Notes under the pieces: model-generated
Told to the model about the DNA's origin: nothing
Databases searched by the model: none
What the model saw: only the letters and a program-made list of their open reading frames with translations
NCBI GenBank assembly: GCA_002429595.1
Contig: DJAM01000060.1
Span: forward strand, 1 to 64,000
DNA length: 64,000 bases
Reading direction: 5' to 3'
Origin: Coxiellaceae bacterium UBA6002
GTDB taxonomy: Bacteria; Pseudomonadota; Gammaproteobacteria; UBA6002
Made by a program: the position numbers and the translations under genes
In this document: in pieces, positions 44,023 through 53,716 of the stretch
How the letters are laid out: each line of letters starts with the position of its first letter
Numbering within the stretch: the first letter of the stretch is position 1

Positions 44023-44944
44023 GGTGGTAGAAGTAGTAACAGTACCGACTGTGACTCAAGAAACAGTGCTTGCGGCAGCCGCAGCCGTAGAACAAGGATC
44101 AGAACATCCTTTGGCACAGGCCATATTGCGACGAGCCGATAAAATCCCGCTAGATGCGGCTGTGGCTTTTACCAACATTGATGGCCAAGGCGCGCAAGCT
44201 GAAGTTGCTGGGCAACAGATATTACTCGGTAATCGGAAATTAATGGATGCGCAAAAAATCAACATGGCAGGTCTTTCAGAAAAAGCGAAAGAACTCCAGG
44301 GAGCGGGACGAACGGTTGTGCATGTGGCTCAAAATGGCAAGCTCATTGGATTGATTGCAATTGCTGATGCGATAAGGCCCACTTCGGCTGCTACTGTTAA
44401 AGCGCTACAAGCGCGCAATGTGCAAGTTGCTATGCTAACAGGCGACAATCGCGGTACGGCAGAGCGCATTGCCGGAGAGCTTGGCATCAATATTGTACTT
44501 GCCGATGTGCTGCCTGGACAGAAAGCGGATAAGGTCAAGGAATTGCAGGCGCAAGGCAAAAAGGTGGGTATGGTTGGAGATGGGATCAATGATGCACCTG
44601 CCCTTACGCAAGCAGATGTCGGCTTTGCAATTGGTGCAGGCACGGATGTAGCCATGGAAAGTGCCGATGTCGTACTGATGAAGAGTGATCCATTCGATGT
44701 AGTGTGCGCCATCACGCTCTCGCGTGCTACCCTTCGCAAAATGCATCAGAACTTGTTTTGGGCAGTGGCCTATAATGTCGCTGCCTTTCCGCTTGCAGCA
44801 GGCGTATTCTATCCGATTACCGTCAGTCCAGAAGTTGCAGCACTGGCTATGTCGGGAAGTACCGTCCTGGTTGCCATCAACGCATTACTGCTAAAGCGCA
44901 CGCACCTGGAAGGTGTCCGCCGTTTCTTGCCAGGAAGAAGGTGA
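44009..44944 (+). pseudogene. Truncated Cu-type P1B ATPase
   Basis: The C-terminal about 310 residues of a copper ATPase: the N-domain SEHPLAQAIL, MLTGDN, GDGINDAPALTQ, and final helices with 'YNVAAFPLAAG' and 'SGSTVLVAINALLLKR', the Cu(I) pattern. The CPC helix and the DKTGT site are missing, so it cannot pump. An ATG at 44009 could start a soluble fragment. Its base composition is clearly more GC-rich than the acetate kinase part, which marks a different origin. Confidence 0.9.
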
Positions 44945-44949
44945 CTAGA

Positions 44950-44968
44950 TTGTTCATTTTTAGAACAA
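44950..44968. terminator. Short hairpin between convergent ends
   Basis: TTGTTC (44950-44955) pairs with GAACAA (44963-44968) around a seven-base loop. It lies between the ATPase remnant and the end of the oxidase-CopB gene and overlaps the oxidase stop codon. Confidence 0.35.
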
Positions 44969-47761
44969 AACGGACAATCCTAAAGTCAGCGTATCTTCTG
45001 TTGTCGACTCGCCTTGTTTACGCTGAATGCGTTTAAATGCGCCATAGTCATCATCATGTTCATATTCAGTAAAGATATTTAACCCCGGCTTTAGTCGATA
45101 ATAAGGTCTAATGGTGTAACGCATTTGATTTAAACCACTACCAAGCTCATCTTCTTCAACGGTTTTGGTCGCGAAAATACTACGGATACCCGTTCGAATA
45201 AAAAAGTTATTGGTAATCTGGGTATCACGCTGGAGCTCAATGTCGAATTTGACACTGCCCTCGTGGCAATAGATTCTGACATTGGTATCAATAAAATACG
45301 GCATCAAGCCTTCAATACCCACACCCGGTTGCCAATAAGGTCCTCCGGGACGATAAAAATAATTCACACCGCCTTTAATGGCCCAAAACTGGCTAATCAG
45401 ATGCCAATAAAAAATGTCGATGTCAGCATTTTCTACCGATCCTTCTTTGATCTCTGCATCATCGGTATAGAGTTCAAGCTTGTTGTAATCACCACCATAT
45501 AAGCCTTTAAACGTCATCTCTTGTACGTTATGGTAAGGGTCCTCACCGACATCTAAGAAACTTGCCAGATAAAATCCTTGATGATGTCCTATCGGATGAT
45601 GAATAAGCGAGGGATCAAGGGGCATGGTGATATCTTCTCTGACAATCGGTCGATTGATATATTGTTGAGAAAAAGCATAATCCTCTGGTCTAGCACACCC
45701 GTGTGCCATCTCAATGATTGTCTCATACTGAAATACTCGTGCCATGCCAGCCATCATGTGATAAAGATGGTGGCAATGGAAAAACCATTGTCCACTGGCA
45801 TCGGTATCTATATCCGCCACCGCTGTTGCACCCGGAGGCACTTCAATGGTATGCAATAAGGGATCATAGGCGTCATGGCCATTGCGTAAAATAAACCAGT
45901 GACCATGAATGTGCATGGGATGGCGCATCATGGAATTATTGGTAAAGACAATCCGATACCGTTTGCCAGGTTCGATCATGATAGGGTGTGCTCTGTATTC
46001 AGGTAACCCGTTAATAAACCAAATAAAGCGATCCATATAACCAAATAATTCCATTTTGATTACACCATCTACAGGTTTATTCGGGTCGTTAGTTTGAACA
46101 CTTGCAGTTAAATCTTGATATTTCGTTCCCATGGTCATAGCCTTGGAGGAGTCGGGGTGACAGATGCTATCGCCGATGATGGACGGTTCGGTTGGCATTT
46201 GCATATCCATGTCCATATCCATGTCATTTTTCATGGATTTATCATGGTTCATCTTCATGCCGTTTTTCATTTTCATATTACCGGACATCGATGTATGTTT
46301 GGTAGGGGTAGGCATTTTTTCCATGGATGCTTTTGAATGCTGCATAGCTTGATGAGGCGATTTATCGGCTGTAGATGGGTTATTCATCTTCATGGATCCA
46401 TCACCCATACCCGGCATGTTCATCTTATGTTTCATCGGGTTAAACGATGATTCAGATTTCCTCCTTTGTGAGGAATGACCAGCGTGATCTGAGTTACTAT
46501 TTCCCGCCATTGATTTCATGGTGTGTTGCGGAGTTGCCGAACCACTTCCCATCGAATGGGATGGCATAGCCATATCATGTTTCATTCCCTCCGATGTTCC
46601 AGTCATTTTCATTTTGCCATTGGTTTTCATATTCATTGAGCCATGATCCATTGACATCATCATATTGGCCATCATTTCTCTGGTCACAGGTAAAGGTTCA
46701 GGAAACGGTGAGACTTGGTTGTAAGGAATAGGCTGGCAGGGATCAACGACTAAGGCACCATATGCTTTGCCAAGCGTATCAATAGATTCAGCATAAATAA
46801 TATAAGGCATCTGTTTTTGTATTTTAACTAACACATCATAGGTTTCACCCGGTGCAATAGTGAAATCTTTAATGCTATACGCTTTTACATCGTTACCTTG
46901 CACATGCACCATTTCCATATTTGCGCAATGGATTTTAACGCGATAAATTGTGCTGCCTGCAGCACCAATAAATCGTAGGCGTACCGTATCACCCATTCTC
47001 ACAGGCGCTGTCCAGGGGCAGTGTTTGGATTGACCATTTAATAAATACGTATCATAGGCCACATCGCTGATATCATAAATACTCATACGCATTTGCTGCA
47101 TCATTTTATAATCATCAAGTAATTTTTTGCGTTCTTTTGGACACGCCTTTCCATAATCATAGAGAAACTTTGTAAGCGAGGGCTGCAGCGGAAAGCGAGG
47201 TGAAAAATAATCGCCATCTTTTTTGAGTTTTAGAAAAATGTTATGTCCACCCATGTCACTCCAATCCGACAGAACAACCACATAATCTTTGGTGTATTTG
47301 TAATGGGAAGCTGAAGGTGGATCAATCACAAATGCGCCATATAAACCATCTTGTTCTTGAGCCCCCGCATGGGCATGATACCAATAGGTTCCTCTTTGAT
47401 AGAGCTTAAACCGGTAATGGAAAACACAGCCCGGCGGAATGGCTTTTTGATTGACGCCTTCTACACCATCCATTTGCCAAGGAACTAGGATGCCATGCCA
47501 ATGAATCGAGCTACCTGTATCCAAATGGTTGTATACGTTGAGGGTAACATCATCTCCTTCTTTGAAATGCAATGTTGGCGCAGGGATTTGATTATTAACC
47601 GCAATGGCGCAAGAAGGGCAGCCAGTAAAATTGACGGTTTTATACCCAATGTGCAAATCGACAACTCGATTTTCAGCCAGAGCGCATGGGTTAAAAAAGC
47701 TGAATACTAAAATGAAAAAAAACGTGACTGTTAATAGATGCAAAAATTGTGTATTTTTCAT
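44960..47761 (-). CDS. copA-copB: CopA multicopper oxidase fused to CopB outer-membrane protein
   Basis: A 933-residue two-part protein. After a signal peptide (about 1-30), residues 35-690 form a PcoA/CopA multicopper oxidase with all four copper motifs: SIHWHG, WYHAHAG, HPMHIHGHW and HCHHLYHMMAGM. A Met/His/Lys-rich insert (about 370-530) resembles copper-scavenging CopA repeats. From about residue 700 to the end is a complete CopB beta-barrel domain (HHPIGHHQGFYLASFLDVGE to LTLGLSVLF, ending in Phe as outer-membrane proteins do). copA and copB are normally separate adjacent genes; here they are one frame with no internal stop. It oxidises Cu(I) and presumably tethers the oxidase to the outer membrane. 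Confidence 0.92.
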   Translation of the reverse strand: MKNTQFLHLLTVTFFFILVFSFFNPCALAENRVVDLHIGYKTVNFTGCPSCAIAVNNQIPAPTLHFKEGDDVTLNVYNHLDTGSSIHWHGILVPWQMDGVEGVNQKAIPPGCVFHYRFKLYQRGTYWYHAHAGAQEQDGLYGAFVIDPPSASHYKYTKDYVVVLSDWSDMGGHNIFLKLKKDGDYFSPRFPLQPSLTKFLYDYGKACPKERKKLLDDYKMMQQMRMSIYDISDVAYDTYLLNGQSKHCPWTAPVRMGDTVRLRFIGAAGSTIYRVKIHCANMEMVHVQGNDVKAYSIKDFTIAPGETYDVLVKIQKQMPYIIYAESIDTLGKAYGALVVDPCQPIPYNQVSPFPEPLPVTREMMANMMMSMDHGSMNMKTNGKMKMTGTSEGMKHDMAMPSHSMGSGSATPQHTMKSMAGNSNSDHAGHSSQRRKSESSFNPMKHKMNMPGMGDGSMKMNNPSTADKSPHQAMQHSKASMEKMPTPTKHTSMSGNMKMKNGMKMNHDKSMKNDMDMDMDMQMPTEPSIIGDSICHPDSSKAMTMGTKYQDLTASVQTNDPNKPVDGVIKMELFGYMDRFIWFINGLPEYRAHPIMIEPGKRYRIVFTNNSMMRHPMHIHGHWFILRNGHDAYDPLLHTIEVPPGATAVADIDTDASGQWFFHCHHLYHMMAGMARVFQYETIIEMAHGCARPEDYAFSQQYINRPIVREDITMPLDPSLIHHPIGHHQGFYLASFLDVGEDPYHNVQEMTFKGLYGGDYNKLELYTDDAEIKEGSVENADIDIFYWHLISQFWAIKGGVNYFYRPGGPYWQPGVGIEGLMPYFIDTNVRIYCHEGSVKFDIELQRDTQITNNFFIRTGIRSIFATKTVEEDELGSGLNQMRYTIRPYYRLKPGLNIFTEYEHDDDYGAFKRIQRKQGESTTEDTLTLGLSVLF

Positions 47762-47875
47762 GTAAATTCCATTTCATGGGTTCAATTTTATTGAATGCGG
47801 CTTCGTGTCTTCGTATCGCACTAGTTTAATTAAATTGATCCTAAAGCTAAAAGCTTTTCTCAAAAATTTATTTTT

Positions 47876-48310
47876 TCATTTAGAACCAGGCTTCTTGAGC
47901 AATCGAGTGATTACCGGGTAAATGAATAAACCAGCGAGCATACCCACTACGAAATAAACAGCATCTAGAATACCTAAACCTAGTGCAGTCATTGCAGGCC
48001 CCGGACAATAACCCGCAAGTCCCCAACCGATACCAAAGATGGCAGATCCTATCATCAGTTTTGCATCGATGGATTTTTTTTCGGAGAGAAAAAATTTTTC
48101 GGCTAATTTAGGGTGTGGTTGGCGCATAACAAATCGATAACCCAACCACGTCACAACAACAGCACTTAACATCACCAATGCTAAGCTAGGATCCCAATTT
48201 CCGGTGATGTCTAAAAAATTGAGTATCTTATTTGCATTTATCATTTGCGAAATGGTTAAGCCAAAACCAAATAATAATCCGCACAATAAGGCTGCAAGAT
48301 TATATATCAT
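47876..48310 (-). CDS. YeeE/YedE-family membrane protein (second half)
   Basis: A 144-residue protein with four hydrophobic segments and the conserved GWGLAGYCPGPAMTALG motif of the DUF395/YeeE family of sulfur-compound transporters. ATG 48310 has AAGGA seven bases upstream and overlaps the end of the partner gene (ATGA). The pair corresponds to the two halves of a longer YeeE protein. Confidence 0.9.
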   Translation of the reverse strand: MIYNLAALLCGLLFGFGLTISQMINANKILNFLDITGNWDPSLALVMLSAVVVTWLGYRFVMRQPHPKLAEKFFLSEKKSIDAKLMIGSAIFGIGWGLAGYCPGPAMTALGLGILDAVYFVVGMLAGLFIYPVITRLLKKPGSK

Positions 48311-48735
48311 GCCATATTCCTTATATGGCGTATAACATAAACACTCAGTAAACCGAATGCAAAAAATATAAGTGTTGCGACAAGGGAACGCCGTGACATT
48401 CGTGCAATGCCACAGACGCCATGACCACTGGTACATCCTCCACTTAGCCTAGTCCCAATACCGACCAAAAATCCTGCTAACAGCAATAAACTGATTGGAT
48501 AGTTTGTGCGAGGAATAAAATGAATTTGTGGAAATAGATAATAGATAAAGCTTCCTAAAATGAGTCCCGTAAGAAATAGTACTCGCCAGAGAAAATCGCT
48601 TTTATGAGGCGGGAACAAGCCATGAAATATGCCACTAATTCCGGCAATTCGACCATTTAGCCAAAGCAGTAGTATTGCGCTTAAGCCAATGAATGCACCG
48701 CCGATTAAAGAACTAACGGGTGTGAAATTTTGCAT
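48307..48735 (-). CDS. YeeE/YedE-family membrane protein (first half)
   Basis: A 142-residue protein with four hydrophobic segments and the motif RLSGGCTSGHGVCG, the Cys-containing signature of the YeeE/YedE family (thiosulfate or similar sulfur species uptake). It forms a two-gene unit with the following gene. Such split pairs often accompany sulfide or persulfide oxidation genes; none is seen here. Confidence 0.9.
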   Translation of the reverse strand: MQNFTPVSSLIGGAFIGLSAILLLWLNGRIAGISGIFHGLFPPHKSDFLWRVLFLTGLILGSFIYYLFPQIHFIPRTNYPISLLLLAGFLVGIGTRLSGGCTSGHGVCGIARMSRRSLVATLIFFAFGLLSVYVIRHIRNMA

Positions 48736-49071
48736 AGTATTCCTTATGTGCTTTTTGGTCCTTGCTGCTTATTTTTGACTCAAAAGGTACAAAAACGATG
48801 GCTATCAATTACATACACTAGAAATAAGCATTAAATCAAATTTAGTATGAGAATATAAGCAAATTGTACTATATTTATATTATCCCCGAGCCTCTATTTG
48901 TCAGTAGACCCTGGTTTGGTGGCAAGTGTGTTGTTATGCATGGTTAGCCCAGCCTGACGTACATGTTACAATCACGTAGATTATTGAAAAGTGATGCTGC
49001 GGATTGTGCGGAGACTCGAGGACATTTCTATTCAGTTTATCTTGATTCAAATAAACGTAATTTACATATTA
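48736..49071. other. Intergenic region upstream of the YeeE pair
   Basis: About 335 bp between the YeeE start and the end of the relaxase gene. It must contain the YeeE promoter, presumably in the AT-rich stretch 48780-48890. I see no gene, repeat or clear hairpin in it. Confidence 0.4.
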
Positions 49072-51735
49072 TCAATCTATATCGTGCTCAAGCTGCTTTG
49101 ATTGGTATTGTCCTAGCATTTTTGCAAATTCAGGCATTTTAGTTTGAATGATTTGATAGAGTTTTTTATTTTTGTAAATTTTTTTGACTTCAAGTTGGAC
49201 CTCTTTTTTTAGTCGATAGACTGCATAATGATTTTTGAGTATTTTTGCTTGATCAAGATCATTCAATAATTTGTGAAATTTTTCTTGAGTAGGCTTAACG
49301 TCATCATCACTTTCTTTAACTTGTGTAGAGGATGCATTATTTAAATAATGGTGTCCTTTTTGTTTGCCATTGACTATTTCAGGCTGTTTATGATGTTGTG
49401 TCGTTATTTTTTCATTTCTTACTATTAGCTGATGATATTTTTCATGTAAATATTTTCGAGCGGTTTTAAGTTTTTCTAGAGCATGTTCTTTAATTCGAGC
49501 AAATAGACTTTCAATATTGATACCACGTCGTTTAGCAAAATTAAATGGGTAATCAAGCATGTTATCTTTCATCCCATCTTTGTCTAGTCCTTTGATGAGT
49601 GATTCAAGATTGGGGTGATTCTCTTGATCAATATATAAATCCATTGTTTTCTTATGACGACTACCCGCAACATACATTAAGTTGCGATTCCAATAATCAC
49701 CTGCAACATAAATAAAACTGTGATCTACAGTGATACCTTGTGTCTTATGGATGGTAGCACTGTAGCCATGATTAAAATGCACATAGTGCTCAGGATCAAA
49801 GGTAACCGTTTTGTTATTATCAAGATCAACCGTAATACTTTTCACTTTACCTAAATTATCAGATTCAATTACCTTTATAATTCCCAATTGACCATTTCGA
49901 ACTTCCAATTTTGGATCATTTTTTCGAAATATCAAACGATCATTCACACTCAACCATAATTCGTGTTCACCTTTTTTAATAGAGAATCCTTGATCAATTT
50001 CACCCGCTAGAATTCGTTTAGCCCTTGCGATTTGATTGAGTTGCATTACATCGATATTTCGATGTGCCAAAATGAGCGTTTGTTGCAATAAAATATGTTT
50101 TTGGTTATATCGATGATGCCAATCATCGATGAGGCAGTGCATCGCATCTTTTGCTGTTTTGTTATAATGAATATGCTGATGTTCTTGATAAGATTTCAAC
50201 GCTTCTCTGATATTACCTGTAGCAAGATGATGGGTTGCTTTACGTTGCCAGGGTTCTTCTTGTCGAATTATTTGCTGAAGCTCAGCAAATCCAACGCGCT
50301 CTAATAACGCTCGGAAAGGCGCTCCGGGTCCTATGGGTTGCAATTGAGCTTCATCACCCACGAGTATCAATTTTGCTTGTGCTTTGTGGATATGATTAAT
50401 GATTTCAGATAAAGCGTAAGTGTCTGTCATGCCGGCTTCATCCAGAATAATGATATCATCCTTTGTGAGTTTTAAAGTTTCTTTTTGCAGTGCATAGGTG
50501 AATGATGCAATTGTCCTGCTGGGTATTCCGGAGGCTTCTTGTAATCCTTGCGCTGCAATACCTGAAAGAGCAATGCCTTGAACATGATAACCAGCTTTAG
50601 TAAAAGCGTCTTTCGCTGCTTTCAAGGCATACGTTTTTCCCGTACCTGCTCGTCCAACGATTATTGAAATATCTGATCCCTGCAAGATATGTTGTATAGC
50701 ATCAGCTTGTTCATCATTGAGCTTATAGTTATTAATAATATTTTTAATTAGAGTAGGATGAATAGAATGTGAAACACGTTGGTTGAGGTTTTCTGCAACT
50801 TCCTGAATATTATTTTCTAGTTCAAAGATGTTTCGGGTTGTGTAACGTTTTTTTCCATCATCACCCGTACCCAATAATATAATTTTCTTTGAGTTTTTCA
50901 CTTTAAGCAATGCGATTTGAAATTCTTGTGGATCATCGATGTGCTTATGAAGTAACCGACCAATATCATGATCATTAAATACTGAGCTGTGTAATGTAAT
51001 TTGATTGAGGACATTCTCCGGATCAGTCAGTGCAATTTTTTTAGCATCTTGATGTCGGTTTTGATTTTCTTGCCAACGGTCAAATTGATTACGATCTTTT
51101 GCGTGAAAAATATGTTTGCCTAAATGAATTTGACTATAAATGCCATTTGCATCGACAGTCAAATCGAGTCCTTTGGCTAGAAAATAGTGATTTTGGAAAT
51201 GTCGCCACTCTTCACCCCATACTTTATCCGTCTGTACTTGACCTCGGATAACCTTCGGATCCAAATCTCGCGCCTTATGGGAATCAAATTGATTGCCAAT
51301 TAAACGACGTGTAGTGATTAAAATATGTGCATGCGGGTTGCCTGCTTCATTATGAATATTAATATCTACAACTACGCCATTATTTACAAAATTTGCCATG
51401 GCGAAACGTTTTGCAAGTTCAATTTTGTCGTTGTCATTAATTTGATCATCTTGAGGCAGGGCTAGAATAACTTCTTTGGCTACTTGTGAGTTATTTCGAG
51501 TTTCATTTTTTTCAACAGTGTTCCATAACAATTCACGATTTTTAAATTTAACATCCGCATTTTCAGGTAACAGAATTTCTGAATAGAGTAGGAGGGATTT
51601 TTTATTAGTATAGTCAAACGTTGTACCTGTGCGCTCATCATAAATTTTCGAACAACTACGATAGGCAGCCGCTGCTGTAGCTTGCAGAGCTTTACTTCGA
51701 GATAGATATTTTACCTGTGCAAATGCAATAGCCAT
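49072..51735 (-). CDS. traA: MobA/TraA-type relaxase with helicase domain
   Basis: An 887-residue conjugative relaxase. The N-terminal MobA/MobL domain (1-200) has catalytic Tyr25 (AAAAYRS) and the metal-binding His128, His135 and His137 (NPHAHIL). Residues about 330-760 are a RecD/TraI-like helicase with Walker A at about 359-367 (GRAGTGKT) and IILDEAGMTD. It nicks oriT, stays attached to the strand and is delivered by VirD4. The Ti-type TraA family (MOBQ) has the same domain pair. The candidate oriT lies just before its start. Confidence 0.95.
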   Translation of the reverse strand: MAIAFAQVKYLSRSKALQATAAAAYRSCSKIYDERTGTTFDYTNKKSLLLYSEILLPENADVKFKNRELLWNTVEKNETRNNSQVAKEVILALPQDDQINDNDKIELAKRFAMANFVNNGVVVDINIHNEAGNPHAHILITTRRLIGNQFDSHKARDLDPKVIRGQVQTDKVWGEEWRHFQNHYFLAKGLDLTVDANGIYSQIHLGKHIFHAKDRNQFDRWQENQNRHQDAKKIALTDPENVLNQITLHSSVFNDHDIGRLLHKHIDDPQEFQIALLKVKNSKKIILLGTGDDGKKRYTTRNIFELENNIQEVAENLNQRVSHSIHPTLIKNIINNYKLNDEQADAIQHILQGSDISIIVGRAGTGKTYALKAAKDAFTKAGYHVQGIALSGIAAQGLQEASGIPSRTIASFTYALQKETLKLTKDDIIILDEAGMTDTYALSEIINHIHKAQAKLILVGDEAQLQPIGPGAPFRALLERVGFAELQQIIRQEEPWQRKATHHLATGNIREALKSYQEHQHIHYNKTAKDAMHCLIDDWHHRYNQKHILLQQTLILAHRNIDVMQLNQIARAKRILAGEIDQGFSIKKGEHELWLSVNDRLIFRKNDPKLEVRNGQLGIIKVIESDNLGKVKSITVDLDNNKTVTFDPEHYVHFNHGYSATIHKTQGITVDHSFIYVAGDYWNRNLMYVAGSRHKKTMDLYIDQENHPNLESLIKGLDKDGMKDNMLDYPFNFAKRRGINIESLFARIKEHALEKLKTARKYLHEKYHQLIVRNEKITTQHHKQPEIVNGKQKGHHYLNNASSTQVKESDDDVKPTQEKFHKLLNDLDQAKILKNHYAVYRLKKEVQLEVKKIYKNKKLYQIIQTKMPEFAKMLGQYQSKQLEHDID

Positions 51736-51748
51736 GCGCCTATTCTAC

Positions 51749-51783
51749 GCAAACTTGAAAAGTTTGCATATTGCGCTTTTAGG
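51749..51783. other. Candidate oriT
   Basis: A perfect 8-bp inverted repeat GCAAACTT-GAA-AAGTTTGC (51749-51767) is followed by ATATTGCGCTTTT. In RSF1010-type MOBQ origins an inverted repeat is followed after a few bases by a TGCG/CCC nick site; here TTGCGC lies at 51771-51776. It is in the gap between the divergent relaxase and TraD-like genes, the usual place. The nick position is inferred. Confidence 0.6.
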
Positions 51784-51891
51784 GGGAAGACTTTTTTAGA
51801 GACATTGCTTTTACTACTACAAAAGTTGGGGATTTCTAAGTCATGCGTTTCTCTGTAAGCTATTTTGAAAATCATCGATGGAGAGGGAGTC

Positions 51892-52113
51892 ATGCACAAG
51901 CAAAAAAGAATCAAGTCTATCGCTAACTTCCAAAAACAGAAACTTTTAATGCAGCAGCAACTTAAGCGAGCAGAAGAAAAATTAAAAGAATTAGAAAATA
52001 AACGTGCAATTGAATTAGGTAAATTGGCTATGGAATGTGGTCTAGCTGAAAAAAATAATGAATTTTTAGAGCGTGTATTTTTTAAAATATCAAAGGAGAA
52101 CCTACATGCTTGA
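51892..52113 (+). CDS. TraD-like conjugal transfer accessory protein 1
   Basis: A 73-residue basic, helical protein: a coiled segment (QKQKLLMQQQLKRAEEKLKE) and a C-terminal LGKLAMECGLAE motif as in Ti-plasmid TraD/TraC. It probably joins the relaxase at oriT. The ATG at 51892 has GAGGGAG upstream; ATG 51865 has none. It overlaps the next gene by eight bases. Confidence 0.7.
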   Translation: MHKQKRIKSIANFQKQKLLMQQQLKRAEEKLKELENKRAIELGKLAMECGLAEKNNEFLERVFFKISKENLHA

Positions 52114-52378
52114 GGACTCGTCAAGTAAGTTGATTCGACAAAAGCAATTTGTTGCAAGAAATGAACTTTCTCTTAACAGAGAGCGTGAACGTTTAAGAAA
52201 AGCTGATACACGGCGAAAAATTCAGCTAGGAGGATTAATTGTTAAAGCAGGTCTGGCTGAAGAGCCGTCCAGTGTTATTTTAGGGTTACTGTGTGATGCG
52301 CGCGGTAGACTTCCAAATGAAAAGGAGCGATGGCAGAGCTTGGGTGATCACGAATTTCAAAAAGAACAAAATTTTTGA
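52106..52378 (+). CDS. TraD-like conjugal transfer accessory protein 2
   Basis: A 90-residue protein paralogous to the preceding one: LSLNRERERLRKADTRRKIQ and LGGLIVKAGLAEE. This is the TraD family of DNA-processing accessory proteins. AAAGGAG precedes ATG 52106. The two genes and the divergent relaxase form the mobilisation module. Confidence 0.75.
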   Translation: MLEDSSSKLIRQKQFVARNELSLNRERERLRKADTRRKIQLGGLIVKAGLAEEPSSVILGLLCDARGRLPNEKERWQSLGDHEFQKEQNF

Positions 52379-52461
52379 GGTATCAAACTAGCATTTTAAC
52401 GCCGAAGCAGTAAGCCATCACTCATCTTAGATAAGATTATAAATTAAAAAAGAGGTGACCC

Positions 52462-53472
52462 ATGTTCAATTCACGATCTCAAGAACATGCAGATAGGAAT
52501 ATGAAGATAAGTGACGAAGAATTTTTTGATAAAATTCGTAAACAGGATTGGTCTTTTTATTTTTTGTGCTTAATTAAAGATTCCAGTCTATTGCATCGCT
52601 GTGATGCATTGGGTAATCAGGCACTTCATATAGCAGCTTACCAAGGTAACTTTGAAGTACTTTCACAGTTAATTGAACAGGGTGCAGATGTTAATGCCGA
52701 GAATAATAGTCATTTAACTGCATTAGATTTGGCAGCAAGTAACGGTGATGAAGATTTAGTCATGTTCTTATTAGAAAAGGGCGCGAAAATTATTTCAGCT
52801 AAAGAAAAATTATCCCCGCTTCATTGGGCCACAATTTATGGTCAAACTTCTGTAGTACGACTTCTGATAAAGCAAGGGATAGATACTGGTCATCCAGATG
52901 AGAAAGGTTTTATCGCCGGTGACTATGCAAAAGAAATTGGGTATTCGGATATTAATCATATTTTAACAAACTCCCATAATTTAGAATCTGAACAACATGA
53001 TAGAAACTCTAATCGAGCTAAACTTGCCGCATTGCATGGTAAGCTTGCTATTAAAAGCTTTGCTGAAGACAAGCCAGATTTAGCGTATCAACTTCTTAAA
53101 GATTGTCGGCAGTATGATCATCAAGCATGTGATAAAGTGATCCATAGGGTGCTGACTAATGACCGACAGTATCCTAGACTTAACAACTTTCAATTCACAG
53201 AATTTTTGAAATCGCCTATTGTTTCTAATACCAAACATCCTGAGAACCAACTCATTTTAGCTCAGCTTCATAAAGAAGGGCGCTTTGTAAAAAGAGATTA
53301 TAGCCGTAGTTTATTTTTATATGGGAAGGCCGCAACTCAATTTGAAAATAAAGGCAACGTCATACTTTTGGATTGGATAAAAGAACTAGTCTTACGTCTC
53401 AAGGACTGCTTTACGGTAGATTGGCTGCAGACCAAAAATGATTTAAATGTGTCCAGAACTTTAGGGAAATAA
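52462..53472 (+). CDS. Ankyrin-repeat protein
   Basis: A 336-residue protein with three ankyrin repeats (about 51-80, 84-113, 117-147: ALHIAAYQGNFEVLSQLIEQ, LTALDLAASNGDEDLVMFLL, LSPLHWATIYGQTSVVRLLI). The C-terminal 170 residues are helical with a Sel1-like segment and no known catalytic motif. There is no signal peptide. AAAGAGGTG lies upstream of the ATG. Many Legionella ankyrin proteins are type IV effectors, so secretion is plausible but not shown. It follows the TraD-like genes by 83 bp. Confidence 0.85.
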   Translation: MFNSRSQEHADRNMKISDEEFFDKIRKQDWSFYFLCLIKDSSLLHRCDALGNQALHIAAYQGNFEVLSQLIEQGADVNAENNSHLTALDLAASNGDEDLVMFLLEKGAKIISAKEKLSPLHWATIYGQTSVVRLLIKQGIDTGHPDEKGFIAGDYAKEIGYSDINHILTNSHNLESEQHDRNSNRAKLAALHGKLAIKSFAEDKPDLAYQLLKDCRQYDHQACDKVIHRVLTNDRQYPRLNNFQFTEFLKSPIVSNTKHPENQLILAQLHKEGRFVKRDYSRSLFLYGKAATQFENKGNVILLDWIKELVLRLKDCFTVDWLQTKNDLNVSRTLGK

Positions 53473-53716
53473 TTTAATTTATCCTTCTTCTTTCGTAACT
53501 ACTCGCCTGGGTTTCTTCAAAAAAATTAATTCTGCAATTGGGGATAGGATTCCCTGCCATACAACATTTAAATGGTAACCAAAACAAAATAAATTACTTA
53601 CTCGCTGCAAATTTGGGTTGGACACTTTAATTACACTCAAGACAATGCAATAACCAAGATAAAAAATATGGAGTTCCTTTTAAAGCATGAGTGGACTCCG
53701 CTATAGAGATACAGAG

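Noticed and set aside
43489..44944. A functional acetate kinase-ATPase fusion
   Set aside because: The two parts are in different frames, with a stop at 44020-44022, and both lack essential domains.
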